Origin: Belnapia moabensis DSM 16746
Lineage (GTDB): Bacteria; Pseudomonadota; Alphaproteobacteria; Acetobacterales; Acetobacteraceae
Direction of reading: 5' to 3'
Length of the DNA: 48,915 nt
NCBI RefSeq assembly: GCF_000745835.1
Contig: NZ_JQKB01000039.1
Location: forward strand, 1-48,915
Every line of letters begins with the position of its first letter. Position 1 is the first letter of the stretch. Position numbers and translations under genes: made by a program. Positions 41,410 through 48,915 of this stretch are shown here, piece after piece. The notes under the pieces are model-generated. The model was not told where the DNA came from. It did no database searches and worked only from the letters and a program-made list of their open reading frames with translations.

Positions 41410-42395
41410 GCCTCTCCCGCCGACTCTGCCTGCTCGGCCTGCTCGGGGCCGCGGGCTGCACGCCGGTGGTGATGCCGGCCGGCCTGGCCGAGCGCGACCC
41501 CGCCATCGCCGAGAAGACCTTCGTCACCGCCGATGGGGCGCGGCTGCCCTATGCCTCCTGGCTGCCGCCAGGGCGGCCACGGGCGATCCTCCTCGCCCTG
41601 CATGGCTTCGGCGACTATTCCTTCAACTTCTTCGACATCCCGGCGCCGCTCTTCACCGAGATGGACATCGGCGTCTTCGCCTATGACCAGCGCGGCTTCG
41701 GCGCGGCGCCGCATCGCGGCTACTGGCCGGGGACGGCGACGCTGATCGCCGATGCCGCCGCCATCGCCCGGCTGCTGGCGGCGCGCTACCCGGACGTGCC
41801 CGTCTTTCTCACCGGCGAGAGCATGGGCGCAGCCGTCGCGCTGGTGACGATGACCGTCGCCGATCCGCCACCGGTCGCCGGGCTGATCCTGTTGGCGCCC
41901 GGGGTGCGCGGCCGGGCCTCCATGGGTGCCTTCGCGCGGCAGACGCTCGAGGTCGCGGCGCATGCGATCCCTGCGGTCGGCTTCAGCGGCTCCGCCCCCG
42001 GCTTCACGCCAACCGACAACGAGGAGGCGATGCGGCGCTGGGGGCGCGATCCGCTGACGCTCCGCACCTTCCGGGTCGATCTCGTCTATGGTCTCGTCGA
42101 GCTGATGGACCGCGCGCTGGAGGCGGCGCCGCGCCTCCGCACGCCGACGCTGCTGCTCTATGGCGGCGAGGACCGCATCGTGTCCGAAGGCCCGGTGCGG
42201 CGGCTGCTCGCCGCCTTCGGCCCGGCGGCGCCGGTCCGTCTCGGCTTCTATCCGAAGGGGCATCACTTGCTGCTACGCGACAAGGAACGCGCCGTGGTCG
42301 CCCGCGACATCGCCGCCTGGATGGAGGCGCCGGCCGAGCCGTTGCCCTCGGGAGCGGAGACGGCCGGGCGAGCCTGGCTGACGAAAGCGGGCTGA
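41406..42395 (+). CDS. Alpha/beta hydrolase, lysophospholipase/monoacylglycerol-lipase-like, predicted lipoprotein
   Basis: The GTG at 41406 gives 329 residues and a lipobox-like signal (LGLLGAAGC, Cys18), so the enzyme is likely anchored in the envelope. The hydrolase fold shows the oxyanion loop ALHGFGDYS, the YDQRGFGAAPHR strand, nucleophile Ser139 in TGESMGAA, acid in YGGEDRIV and the histidine in PKGHHLLL. The serine-hydrolase pattern resembles PldB-type lysophospholipases. Overlap with the small lipoprotein gene suggests co-transcription. Its stop abuts the converging flavoprotein gene with no spacer. Confidence 0.85.
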   Translation: MSLSRRLCLLGLLGAAGCTPVVMPAGLAERDPAIAEKTFVTADGARLPYASWLPPGRPRAILLALHGFGDYSFNFFDIPAPLFTEMDIGVFAYDQRGFGAAPHRGYWPGTATLIADAAAIARLLAARYPDVPVFLTGESMGAAVALVTMTVADPPPVAGLILLAPGVRGRASMGAFARQTLEVAAHAIPAVGFSGSAPGFTPTDNEEAMRRWGRDPLTLRTFRVDLVYGLVELMDRALEAAPRLRTPTLLLYGGEDRIVSEGPVRRLLAAFGPAAPVRLGFYPKGHHLLLRDKERAVVARDIAAWMEAPAEPLPSGAETAGRAWLTKAG

Positions 42396-43697
42396 CTACT
42401 CCGCCGGGGCGAGGGCGGGCGGCGGGCCCTCTTCCGGCATCCTCGGCCCGAGCCCGACGCGGTGCAGGGCCGAGAACATATGGTAGACGGCCTTGAAGCT
42501 CAGGATCGGCACCGCTGCCCGCCAGGAGCCGCGCAGGTTGCCGGCGAGCATGTTGATGATGCCGTCGCGCATCCAGAGCGTGTTCTTCGGTGCCATGAAG
42601 AGCGAACGCAGCACCGGGTCGTTCACCCGGTAGATCAGCCAGGAGATGCGGTCCATCGCCCGTGCGAGCTCGCGGTTGGTGCGGTCCGCCAGGCGCTGGC
42701 CGCGCACCGGGTCGTCGAGCCAGCAATGGGCGGTCTTCGCGCCGAGCTCGCCGGCGGTCATCGCCATCAGCACGCCGGTCGAGAACATCGGGTCGACGAA
42801 GCCATAGGCGTCACCGATCATCAGGTAACCCTGGCCATTTCCCTGCCGCGCCCGGTAGCTGTAGTTGGCCGTGGCGTAAATCTCGGAAGCGATCTCGGCA
42901 TTGCGCATCCGCGCCGCGACCGTCGGGCTGGAGGCGATACGCTGGAGGAAAAGATCCTGCGCGCTGCCCTGCCGCCCCTTCCAGGCCGACTGGTTGCCGA
43001 CGAAGCCGACGCTCATCACGTCGCCCGGCAGCGGGATCAGCCAGAACCAGCCATCCTCGGCGAGGTGGATGCTGATATAGCCGTCCAGCTCGCCCTCGCG
43101 CCGCTCGACATTGCGGAAGTGTGCGTAGCAGGCGGCGGTGTTGTTGTACTTGTTGCTGGTCTTCACCTTCAGCCGGCCGGCGAGGAAGGTGTCGCGGCCC
43201 GAGGCGTCCAGCAGGTAGCGCGGGCGGAAGGTGAGCGCCTCACCCTCCGGCCCTTCGGCCGTCACCGTTGCCCGCTCGCCGGGGGCGGCGAACTGGATGT
43301 CGGTGACGCGTGTGCGCTCCATCGTCGCAGCACCCAGCCGCGCCGCATTGGCGAAGAGCAGCCGGTCGAATTCCGAGCGCCGCACCTGCCAGGCATGGGT
43401 CCGGTTGCGGTCGAGCGCCTGGGCGAAGGGGAAGGCGCAGCTCCGCCCCGTGCGGTCGGAGACGAATTCGGCGCCCGGCTTGTGGACGCCGATGCCGCGC
43501 ACCTGCTCCAGCACGCCGAGGCGCTCAAGGATGTCGAGGTTCCGCGGCAGCAGGCTCTCGCCGATATGGAAGCGGGGGTGGCTTTCCTTTTCGACCAGCG
43601 TGACCTCGCGGCCTTGCTGGGCGAGCAGCGCGGCGGCGGTGGAGCCGGCGGGGCCGCCGCCGATCACGAGGACATCGGGTTCGAAGGTGTTTTGCAT
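42396..43697 (-). CDS. FAD-dependent oxidoreductase, flavin-dependent-halogenase-like
   Basis: This 433-residue flavoprotein has the FAD motif VIGGGPAGSTAAAL (from residue 11), FHIGESLLPRNLDILERLG and the sequence WFWLIP (residues 217-222), matching the W-x-W-x-I-P motif of flavin-dependent halogenases. Lys73 in VHKPGAEFV is at about the place of their active lysine. GYLMIGDAYGFVDPMFSTGV follows. Halogenase-like flavoproteins of unknown activity are common in APE and xanthomonadin-related loci, so it could act on the polyene. It could equally be a hydroxylase or reductase of the geranylgeranyl-reductase type. It has no promoter-sharing partner here. Confidence 0.75.
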   Translation of the reverse strand: MQNTFEPDVLVIGGGPAGSTAAALLAQQGREVTLVEKESHPRFHIGESLLPRNLDILERLGVLEQVRGIGVHKPGAEFVSDRTGRSCAFPFAQALDRNRTHAWQVRRSEFDRLLFANAARLGAATMERTRVTDIQFAAPGERATVTAEGPEGEALTFRPRYLLDASGRDTFLAGRLKVKTSNKYNNTAACYAHFRNVERREGELDGYISIHLAEDGWFWLIPLPGDVMSVGFVGNQSAWKGRQGSAQDLFLQRIASSPTVAARMRNAEIASEIYATANYSYRARQGNGQGYLMIGDAYGFVDPMFSTGVLMAMTAGELGAKTAHCWLDDPVRGQRLADRTNRELARAMDRISWLIYRVNDPVLRSLFMAPKNTLWMRDGIINMLAGNLRGSWRAAVPILSFKAVYHMFSALHRVGLGPRMPEEGPPPALAPAE

Positions 43698-43764
43698 GCG
43701 GACGAGATTTCCAAAGCCGGGCGGCCAGCGTCAAGCCGCCCGATGATAACGCCTGGCCGGCACG

Positions 43765-45810
43765 CTACCCGGCCGGCACCTTCAACGCTCCGGCCAGCCG
43801 GTGGGCGAGATCGAGCCACAGCCTGTCCTGGGCTGCCGCCTCGGGCGATTCCCGTACGGCGCGGGCGACCACCTCGGGCAGCAACTGCACCAGGACGGTC
43901 AGCATGCGGCGGTCGCGCTCCTGCGGCAGGCGGTCGAGCATCTCGCCGGCGAGATCCGACTCCCGCACCAGCAGATACGGGCCCCAACCATCCGCATCCG
44001 TCCCCGGCCAGGTGGAGAAGAGGCTCGGCCAGCCGTCGCGGTTGCGGAATTCCAGTACCGGCCCATCGCCCCGTTGCGCCAGCTTGAAGCGCAGCACGGG
44101 CCAGCTCCAGGGCCCGTCGCTGGCCTCCTCCAGCCAGATATCGAGGTGGCGATAGCCGCCATCCGGTGTGGCGAAATACTCCTGCAGGCGGACGAGCGCG
44201 GCATGCGGCCCGGCCATCGTCATCAGCGGGGTAGCCTGGGCGGTGGTGGCGGCACGGCGGAGTGGGACGGGCGCGGCCTGCACCGGCTCCACCGGTGGTG
44301 GGGCCGGCAAGGGATTGGCCGGCTCCGGCCGCGGCGCGGCACCGAGGGTGCGGAAGCCAAGCAACTCGGACCACTCCACCCGCAGCGGCTGGCCCGGCGG
44401 CTTGCCGGCATGGCGCAGCACCAGCACCACCGCCGCATTGCGCTGGCCGTCGAGCGGCAGGGCGATGGGCAACAGCAGCGGCCCGCCTTCCAGCGGCGCC
44501 TTCCGCCAGCCGCTCCAGCGCGTCTCGGGCGCATCCAGCACCAAGTCGCTCTCGAGCGCCAGCGGCGCGCCTTCCGGCTGCAGCCAGAGCGCGGCCTCGA
44601 GCAGCCCGGCATCGCCGCGGGCGACCGCGACCTCCGCCTGCAACAGATCGAGCCCGTTCAGTGGCACCGTCGGCAGGACGATGGCCAGCCGCTTGCCCGG
44701 GCCGAAGCTCGCCAGCAGACGCGGCGCCTCGCTGCCGAGCGCCACCCATTCCACCTGCCCGACCGGAAAGCGCGCCGCCTCCCAGACCTGCGCCGGCAGC
44801 CGCATCGGCACGCCGGGCCAGCCGAGGTCGAGCCCGATCGCCTCGGCATCCCAATGCGGCGGCACGGTGAAGCGCCGGCCGAAGGGCGCCGTCCAGAGCC
44901 GCAGCGCAAGGCCGCGCTCCGGCGCCCGCCCGCCCTTCACCGCCAGCGCCTGCTCCGGCGCCGTCACACCGGCATCGAGGGAGAGGGCGAGGTTGTCGCC
45001 TGCCTCCACTTCCACCGCGATGTCGAGGCAGGCAGTCTCCCGCACCGGACCGACAGGGCTTGGCAGGTCGAGCACCAGCCAGCCCGGCTGCAGCGCCTCG
45101 CCCGGGACCAGCCAGGCGCCATGAACGCGTCCGCTCTCCGCCCCGTAGAGCCGCAGGCGGAGCAAGCCGGCCGGGCCGACATGGGCCTCCTGCACGTGCA
45201 GGGCGAGGCTCGCGATCCCCTCCAACCGCAGGCCGAGCACCTGGACGGCTGCCAAGCGTCCCTCCTCGGCCGATGCCGCCTCACCGGCCGGTGCGGGGTC
45301 CAGCGCCAGCACCTGGCTGAGCGGTGCCGGCGCGCCCTGGCGGCTGCCATGCTGGATCAGCGAGACCATGGCCTCGCGGCTTTCCTCGGCCTCCTGCCGG
45401 GCAGCGACGAGGGCGCGATGCAGCACGGCGGTCGCCGTGACCTGCCGGCCCAGCGCGCCGAGGGCAAGGCGGACGAGTTCGGGCATCGCCGTCGTGGCCT
45501 CCGCCGCCTCGATAACCGGCGGCAGATCCGGCCCGGTGGCGGACCACCAGGCGAGCAGCGGCGCGGCCGCCGCCGCATTGGGCGTCAGCAGGGCAAGCAC
45601 CTGGGCCGGCGGCACCGGGACCGGCTGCGTCGCAGCCTCCGCCGCCGCGCCCGGGCGCTGCAGGCGAAGGTCGCCGCCTCGCATTGTCACCTGCCAGGCG
45701 GAGAGGCCGGGCAAAGCGAAAGGGGCGAGCTCCACCCCCTCCAGCGCCAGCAGCAGGGGGCTGCCGTCATAGAGTTCCGTGAGTTCGGCCGGCGCGATCA
45801 GCACTGTCAT
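43765..45810 (-). CDS. Large hypothetical protein, possibly DUF6212
   Basis: This 681-residue protein has no signal peptide or membrane helix. It contains an N-terminal region with a helix-turn pattern (VLHRALVAARQEAEESREAM), several Gly/Leu-rich beta-sandwich-like segments with regular strand spacing and a proline-rich linker (NPLPAPPPVEPVQ) before a C-terminal domain (~540-681). I tentatively associate it with DUF6212, from memory only. Its ATG overlaps the stop of the upstream double glycosyltransferase (ATGA), so the two are coupled and probably work on the same surface glycan or pathway. Function unknown. Confidence 0.6.
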   Translation of the reverse strand: MTVLIAPAELTELYDGSPLLLALEGVELAPFALPGLSAWQVTMRGGDLRLQRPGAAAEAATQPVPVPPAQVLALLTPNAAAAAPLLAWWSATGPDLPPVIEAAEATTAMPELVRLALGALGRQVTATAVLHRALVAARQEAEESREAMVSLIQHGSRQGAPAPLSQVLALDPAPAGEAASAEEGRLAAVQVLGLRLEGIASLALHVQEAHVGPAGLLRLRLYGAESGRVHGAWLVPGEALQPGWLVLDLPSPVGPVRETACLDIAVEVEAGDNLALSLDAGVTAPEQALAVKGGRAPERGLALRLWTAPFGRRFTVPPHWDAEAIGLDLGWPGVPMRLPAQVWEAARFPVGQVEWVALGSEAPRLLASFGPGKRLAIVLPTVPLNGLDLLQAEVAVARGDAGLLEAALWLQPEGAPLALESDLVLDAPETRWSGWRKAPLEGGPLLLPIALPLDGQRNAAVVLVLRHAGKPPGQPLRVEWSELLGFRTLGAAPRPEPANPLPAPPPVEPVQAAPVPLRRAATTAQATPLMTMAGPHAALVRLQEYFATPDGGYRHLDIWLEEASDGPWSWPVLRFKLAQRGDGPVLEFRNRDGWPSLFSTWPGTDADGWGPYLLVRESDLAGEMLDRLPQERDRRMLTVLVQLLPEVVARAVRESPEAAAQDRLWLDLAHRLAGALKVPAG

Positions 45811-48428
45811 CCGGGCAGCCCTTGCACCGGCACCAGCCGGTCGAGATGGTCGAGGAATTCCTGCATCCGCGCCGGCCAGGTGGCCTTGGCCAACCGCGCC
45901 GCGGCGGCGCTGGCGACGCCGGCCAGCAGCGCCCGGTCGGTGGAGAGCAGCGCCAGGGTCTCGATGAAGCCGGTGATGACCGCCTCATCCGTCTGGCGAT
46001 GCGGGATGAGGAAGCCATCCTCCCCATGCCGGATCGCCTCCGGCACGGCGCCGACATCGGTGGCGATGACGGCGCAGCCCATGCGCTGAGCCTCCAGCAC
46101 CACCAGCGGCACGCCCTCGAAGCGCGAGGGCAGGACGAGCACATCGGCCCAAGCATAGAGATCATCCAGCGCCGCCGGCTCGAAGGCCGGCGGCTCGATC
46201 GGCACGCCGAGCTCCGGCTGTGCGGCATCGGCCAGCACCGCCCGCCCCACCACCCGCCAGCGCAGGCCGAGCGGCGCGCTGCGGCCGATGATGGCGGCCA
46301 GCCGGTCCAGCCCCTTCTGCCAGTCCATCCGGCCGAGGAAGAGCACCTGGAGCGGTCGCCGCCGCTGCCGCTGCCGGGCGGCGAGCACGCCGGCAACGCG
46401 CGATCGCCGCGTCGCATAGCCCGGCGCATTCTCCACCAGATGAATCTTCCGGGCCGGGATGCCGGCGCCGATGCACCAGTCGCGCAGCTGGCGGGAGATC
46501 ACCATGATCCCGTCATAGGCATGCTCATAGGCAGCCTGGACATGCGGCGTGCCGCGCGGCTCGCCATGCGGCCCGTGCTCGATCAGGTGCAGCCCGCCGA
46601 AGACGCGGATGCCGAGCCGGCGCAGCGGCGCCATCAGCGCCTGGCCCGCGAGCGAGTGGACATTGACCACCACGTCGAGCCCCGCCAGCACGCCGAGCAC
46701 GTCCCGCGACGCCTGGGAGCCGCCGAAATGCGAGACGCCGGCGCCGAAATAGCCGCCCTCCCAGGCGACCGCCGTCTCGCCCAGGCCTTCGAGCAGCATG
46801 ACGGAATCGAAGGCTCCGGCGAATTCCACGCCATGGTCGATCCGCCCCTGGCCGAGCACGACCAGATGCGTCCGCCAGCCCCGCCGTCGCAGCACGGCGG
46901 CCTGGTTGAGGATCACCTTCTCCAGCCCCGCAAAGGCGAAGAGCGGCAGCAGGAAGCCGATGTCCCGCATCCCCGGCCGCGGCAGGCGCGGCAGGATGCG
47001 GCCGATGCCGATGGTGGCCTCGGCATCCTGGGCGATGCGGCTGCGCGGCGGGCGATACTCCCGCTTCCAGCCGGTGGGCAGGGTGCTCCGCCGGCGACGC
47101 AGGCGGGCGAGCGCCGCCACCTCCAGCAGCAGCAGCCGTAGCGGCAAGGGGCTGGCGAGCGAGCCGGGCACCGGCAGCCGCAGCCGCAGCAGCGCGGTGA
47201 TGGGCTGCGGCGCCGGCCCCAGCAGGCTTTCGATCCAGACCGGAGAAGGATCGCCGGCCGCCGCCCACATCACCTGGCTGCGGACGAAGACCAGCGGCGC
47301 CGTCGCCACCTGCCCGCAGGTCGGGCCCGGGCGCTCCAGGGCCAGCATCGGCTGCTCGGTCGGGACGATCTCGAGCGCGACGACATGCGCGTCGCGCAGC
47401 ATCCGCTCGGCCCACCAGAAGACCATGTGGAGCACGCCGGTCCGCGCCAGCAGGTCGAGTACCGGTGCCTCGGTGAAGCAGAGGATGTCCGGATGGTGGC
47501 AGGCGCTCGGCTGCTCCATCGCCGCCAGCATCCCCTCGCGGGCCTGGTTGGGGGTCAGGCCGATGCCCTCGGCCGCCGGATCGACCACCAAGCGGACTTG
47601 GCCCTCATCCGGCATGTGCAGGGCGAAGCGCGGAGCTTCCTGCGCCTCCGCCGCCAGCAGCCGCTTCGGTGCGAACAGCGCCGCATGCTTGCGCTGCATC
47701 TGGCCGAGCAGCAGCGGTCGCAGCCGCTCGGAGGAGGACAGCATGCTCTCCGGACGGCGCCGGTAGCGGAAGCCGGCATGCGGCAGATGCTGGCCGCGCC
47801 AGCCGCGGGCGGATGCGGAGAGCCAGAAATCCCAGTCCTCGAAGCCGTCCCGCATCGTCTCGTCGAAGCGGAGGCCACCTTCGACCATCTCGCGACGGAT
47901 GACGCTGCCGGCTTCGCAGTAGTTGCAGGTCAGCAATTGCAGCAGCGAGAAGGCGCCGCCTGTCGTCCAGTGCTCATGCCCGCCGAATTCGTCGATATCC
48001 GGGTAGACCCAACCAACCTCCGCCGGCGCCGAGGCCAGTGCCGCCAGCGCACGGGCCAAGTAATGCGGGTGCAGGCGGTTGTCGGCATCGAGGAAGTGCA
48101 GCGCCCGGCAGCCGGGCAGGGCGCCGAGGACGAAGTCGATGCCGGCATTGCGCGCAGCGGACAGCCCGCCATTAGCCCGGCGCAGCAGGAAGACGCGGCC
48201 GGGATGCAGCCTGGCGAAGGCGAGGGCGGTCTCCGAGGTTTCAGGGAATGGGCAGCCGTCATCGACGACGATCACGGCGGCGGGCGGCCCGCCCTGTTGG
48301 TCGAGGACGGAAAGGATGGCTTCCGGCAGCAGGCCCGGCTGGCGATAGGCGGGGATGACGACGGCGACCTCGACGGCGGCGGTCCAGTTCGCCTCGACGG
48401 GTTTCTGGACGGTCCGCATCATCTGCAT
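45807..48428 (-). CDS. Two-domain glycosyltransferase, GT2-type plus GT4-type
   Basis: This 873-residue cytosolic protein has two catalytic folds. The first (~20-240) is GT-A/family 2: VAVVIPAYRQPGLLPEAILSVL, VVDDGCPFPE, ANGGLSAARNAG, the DxD-type FLDADNRL (Asp114/116) and FEDWDFWLS. The second (~490-873) is GT-B/family 4: LFLGRMDWQKGLDRL and SRFEGVPLVVLEA (an E-x7-E motif). A linker domain (~250-480) is unassigned. It probably adds two sugars in sequence to a polysaccharide or glycolipid. The alternative start is a few codons later. It is first in a two-gene leftward operon, 200 nt from an IS5-like element. Confidence 0.85.
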   Translation of the reverse strand: MQMMRTVQKPVEANWTAAVEVAVVIPAYRQPGLLPEAILSVLDQQGGPPAAVIVVDDGCPFPETSETALAFARLHPGRVFLLRRANGGLSAARNAGIDFVLGALPGCRALHFLDADNRLHPHYLARALAALASAPAEVGWVYPDIDEFGGHEHWTTGGAFSLLQLLTCNYCEAGSVIRREMVEGGLRFDETMRDGFEDWDFWLSASARGWRGQHLPHAGFRYRRRPESMLSSSERLRPLLLGQMQRKHAALFAPKRLLAAEAQEAPRFALHMPDEGQVRLVVDPAAEGIGLTPNQAREGMLAAMEQPSACHHPDILCFTEAPVLDLLARTGVLHMVFWWAERMLRDAHVVALEIVPTEQPMLALERPGPTCGQVATAPLVFVRSQVMWAAAGDPSPVWIESLLGPAPQPITALLRLRLPVPGSLASPLPLRLLLLEVAALARLRRRRSTLPTGWKREYRPPRSRIAQDAEATIGIGRILPRLPRPGMRDIGFLLPLFAFAGLEKVILNQAAVLRRRGWRTHLVVLGQGRIDHGVEFAGAFDSVMLLEGLGETAVAWEGGYFGAGVSHFGGSQASRDVLGVLAGLDVVVNVHSLAGQALMAPLRRLGIRVFGGLHLIEHGPHGEPRGTPHVQAAYEHAYDGIMVISRQLRDWCIGAGIPARKIHLVENAPGYATRRSRVAGVLAARQRQRRRPLQVLFLGRMDWQKGLDRLAAIIGRSAPLGLRWRVVGRAVLADAAQPELGVPIEPPAFEPAALDDLYAWADVLVLPSRFEGVPLVVLEAQRMGCAVIATDVGAVPEAIRHGEDGFLIPHRQTDEAVITGFIETLALLSTDRALLAGVASAAAARLAKATWPARMQEFLDHLDRLVPVQGLPG

Positions 48429-48640
48429 CGGTCAGCGTCCGCGTTAAGTCGTTTCAGCTTGAACCGTATCGTCCATGCCTTGCGGGAAGACTACGCAGGA
48501 GCATGAAGTAGCGGCTGAGCATCTGCTGTGTGCCGTAATTCGTTGCACACGCTTCAGCCGCATCGACCCGGAGGGCTAAATTCGTCGCTTTGCTTAATAT
48601 CACGGACGCGTGAGTCGTCAAGCTTAGAGTCCATCCGGGA
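48429..48640. other. Gap between the glycosyltransferase operon and the IS5-like gene
   Basis: No gene is supported; a leftward 83-codon frame (48454-48705) has no ribosome site or domain. It should hold the promoter of the glycosyltransferase operon and, from about 48610 on, the non-coding end of the IS5-family element. Terminal inverted repeats cannot be verified with only one end visible. Confidence 0.4.
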
Positions 48641-48915
48641 TCATTCTGTTCTCTGACATAGCCTTCGAAGCATACGTCGGACGGAGGCCCATTGCAGGAA
48701 GGCAAGCGCGCGACGGTTCAGGCACTCCCAATCCTTGGCCAATCGTCGGCAGCGGTTGAGCCAGGCGATGGTGCGCTCGACGATCCAGCGCTTCGGCAGC
48801 ACGACGAACTTGCGTAACTCGGATCGCTTGACGATCTCCAGGTTGATGTGGCGGCAGGTCGCGCGCAGCCCGGCCTGGAAGTTGGCGCCCTGGTACCCGC
48901 CATCGGCGTAGAGCT
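48641..48915 (-). CDS. IS5-family DDE transposase, C-terminal part (partial)
   Basis: Read leftward from the window edge, the frame gives 90 residues to the TGA at 48641-48643: LYADGGYQGANFQAGL, then HINLEIVKRSELRKFVVLPKRW and WIVERTIAWLNRCRRLAKDWE. YADGGYQG holds the second catalytic Asp and WIVERTIAWL the Glu of the DDE triad in IS5 (IS427-like) elements. The N-terminal part with the first Asp is outside the window. No frameshift is seen. With the IS110-like end at the other side, the window is bounded by two insertion sequences. Confidence 0.85.
   Translation of the reverse strand, partial: LYADGGYQGANFQAGLRATCRHINLEIVKRSELRKFVVLPKRWIVERTIAWLNRCRRLAKDWECLNRRALAFLQWASVRRMLRRLCQRTE

Noticed and set aside
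43801-46089. 762-codon rightward open frame
   Set aside because: Antisense to the large unknown protein and the glycosyltransferase; shadow composition.
48454-48705. 83-codon leftward frame near the right edge
   Set aside because: Overlaps the transposase end in another frame, lacks a ribosome site and known domain.
1-48915. CRISPR arrays, tRNA and rRNA genes
   Set aside because: No regularly spaced direct repeats and no cloverleaf or rRNA-like sequence was recognised by eye; a tRNAscan and CRISPR search would settle it.

Overview
The window is a 48.9 kb piece of a very GC-rich bacterial chromosome. Gene content and protein style (an alphaproteobacterial MutL carrying its own endonuclease motif, lspA followed by a DUF3035 lipoprotein and an M16 peptidase pair, an ActP-free aerobic NDH-2, a bactofilin) point to an alphaproteobacterium, most likely an Acetobacteraceae of the Roseomonas kind. 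That placement is inference from protein resemblance; no rRNA or tRNA gene was found. Almost every base is coding, many genes overlap by 1-13 nt, and long antisense open frames are shadows produced by the high GC content.

Layout. 1-1035: the right end of an IS110-like element sits against a 5'-truncated methyltransferase gene. 1135-9282: a tiny membrane protein, an hpf-cation diffusion facilitator pair, a dicarboxylate/anion transporter gene broken by one in-frame amber codon, mfd, and a type II NADH dehydrogenase. 9290-12789: a leftward group with a YciE/YciF-like ferritin-fold protein, two small unknown proteins, an SDR and an M20 peptidase. 12876-25597: a rightward housekeeping run (ribF, ileS, lspA, DUF3035 lipoprotein, two M16 peptidase subunits, pgi, a phosphoesterase, mutL, and a small exported protein).

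26452-38912 is the most notable part: a compact type II polyketide-synthase cluster of the aryl polyene/xanthomonadin class. It holds an acyl carrier protein, a COG4648 membrane protein, an AMP-forming ligase, two hotdog dehydratases, a lipid acyltransferase, a LolA-like carrier, an MMPL exporter, a ketosynthase, a chain-length-factor-like partner and a ketoreductase, nearly all joined by 4-19 nt overlaps. Two overlapping methyltransferases precede them, and a divergent PlsC acyltransferase-GT2 glycosyltransferase pair lies to the left. By comparison with described aryl polyene clusters it appears reduced: one ACP, one active ketosynthase, no thioesterase and no aromatic-head-group gene. The expected product is a short conjugated polyene attached to a glycosylated or acylated lipid in the outer membrane. 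A polysaccharide deacetylase (25659-26564) and a flavin-dependent-halogenase-like oxidoreductase (42396-43697) lie close enough to be possible tailoring partners.

39184-48428 has a bactofilin, an unknown membrane/coiled-coil protein, three lipoproteins (one an alpha/beta hydrolase), the halogenase-like flavoprotein, a large protein of unknown function and a GT2-GT4 double glycosyltransferase. The window closes inside an IS5-family transposase gene (48641-48915).
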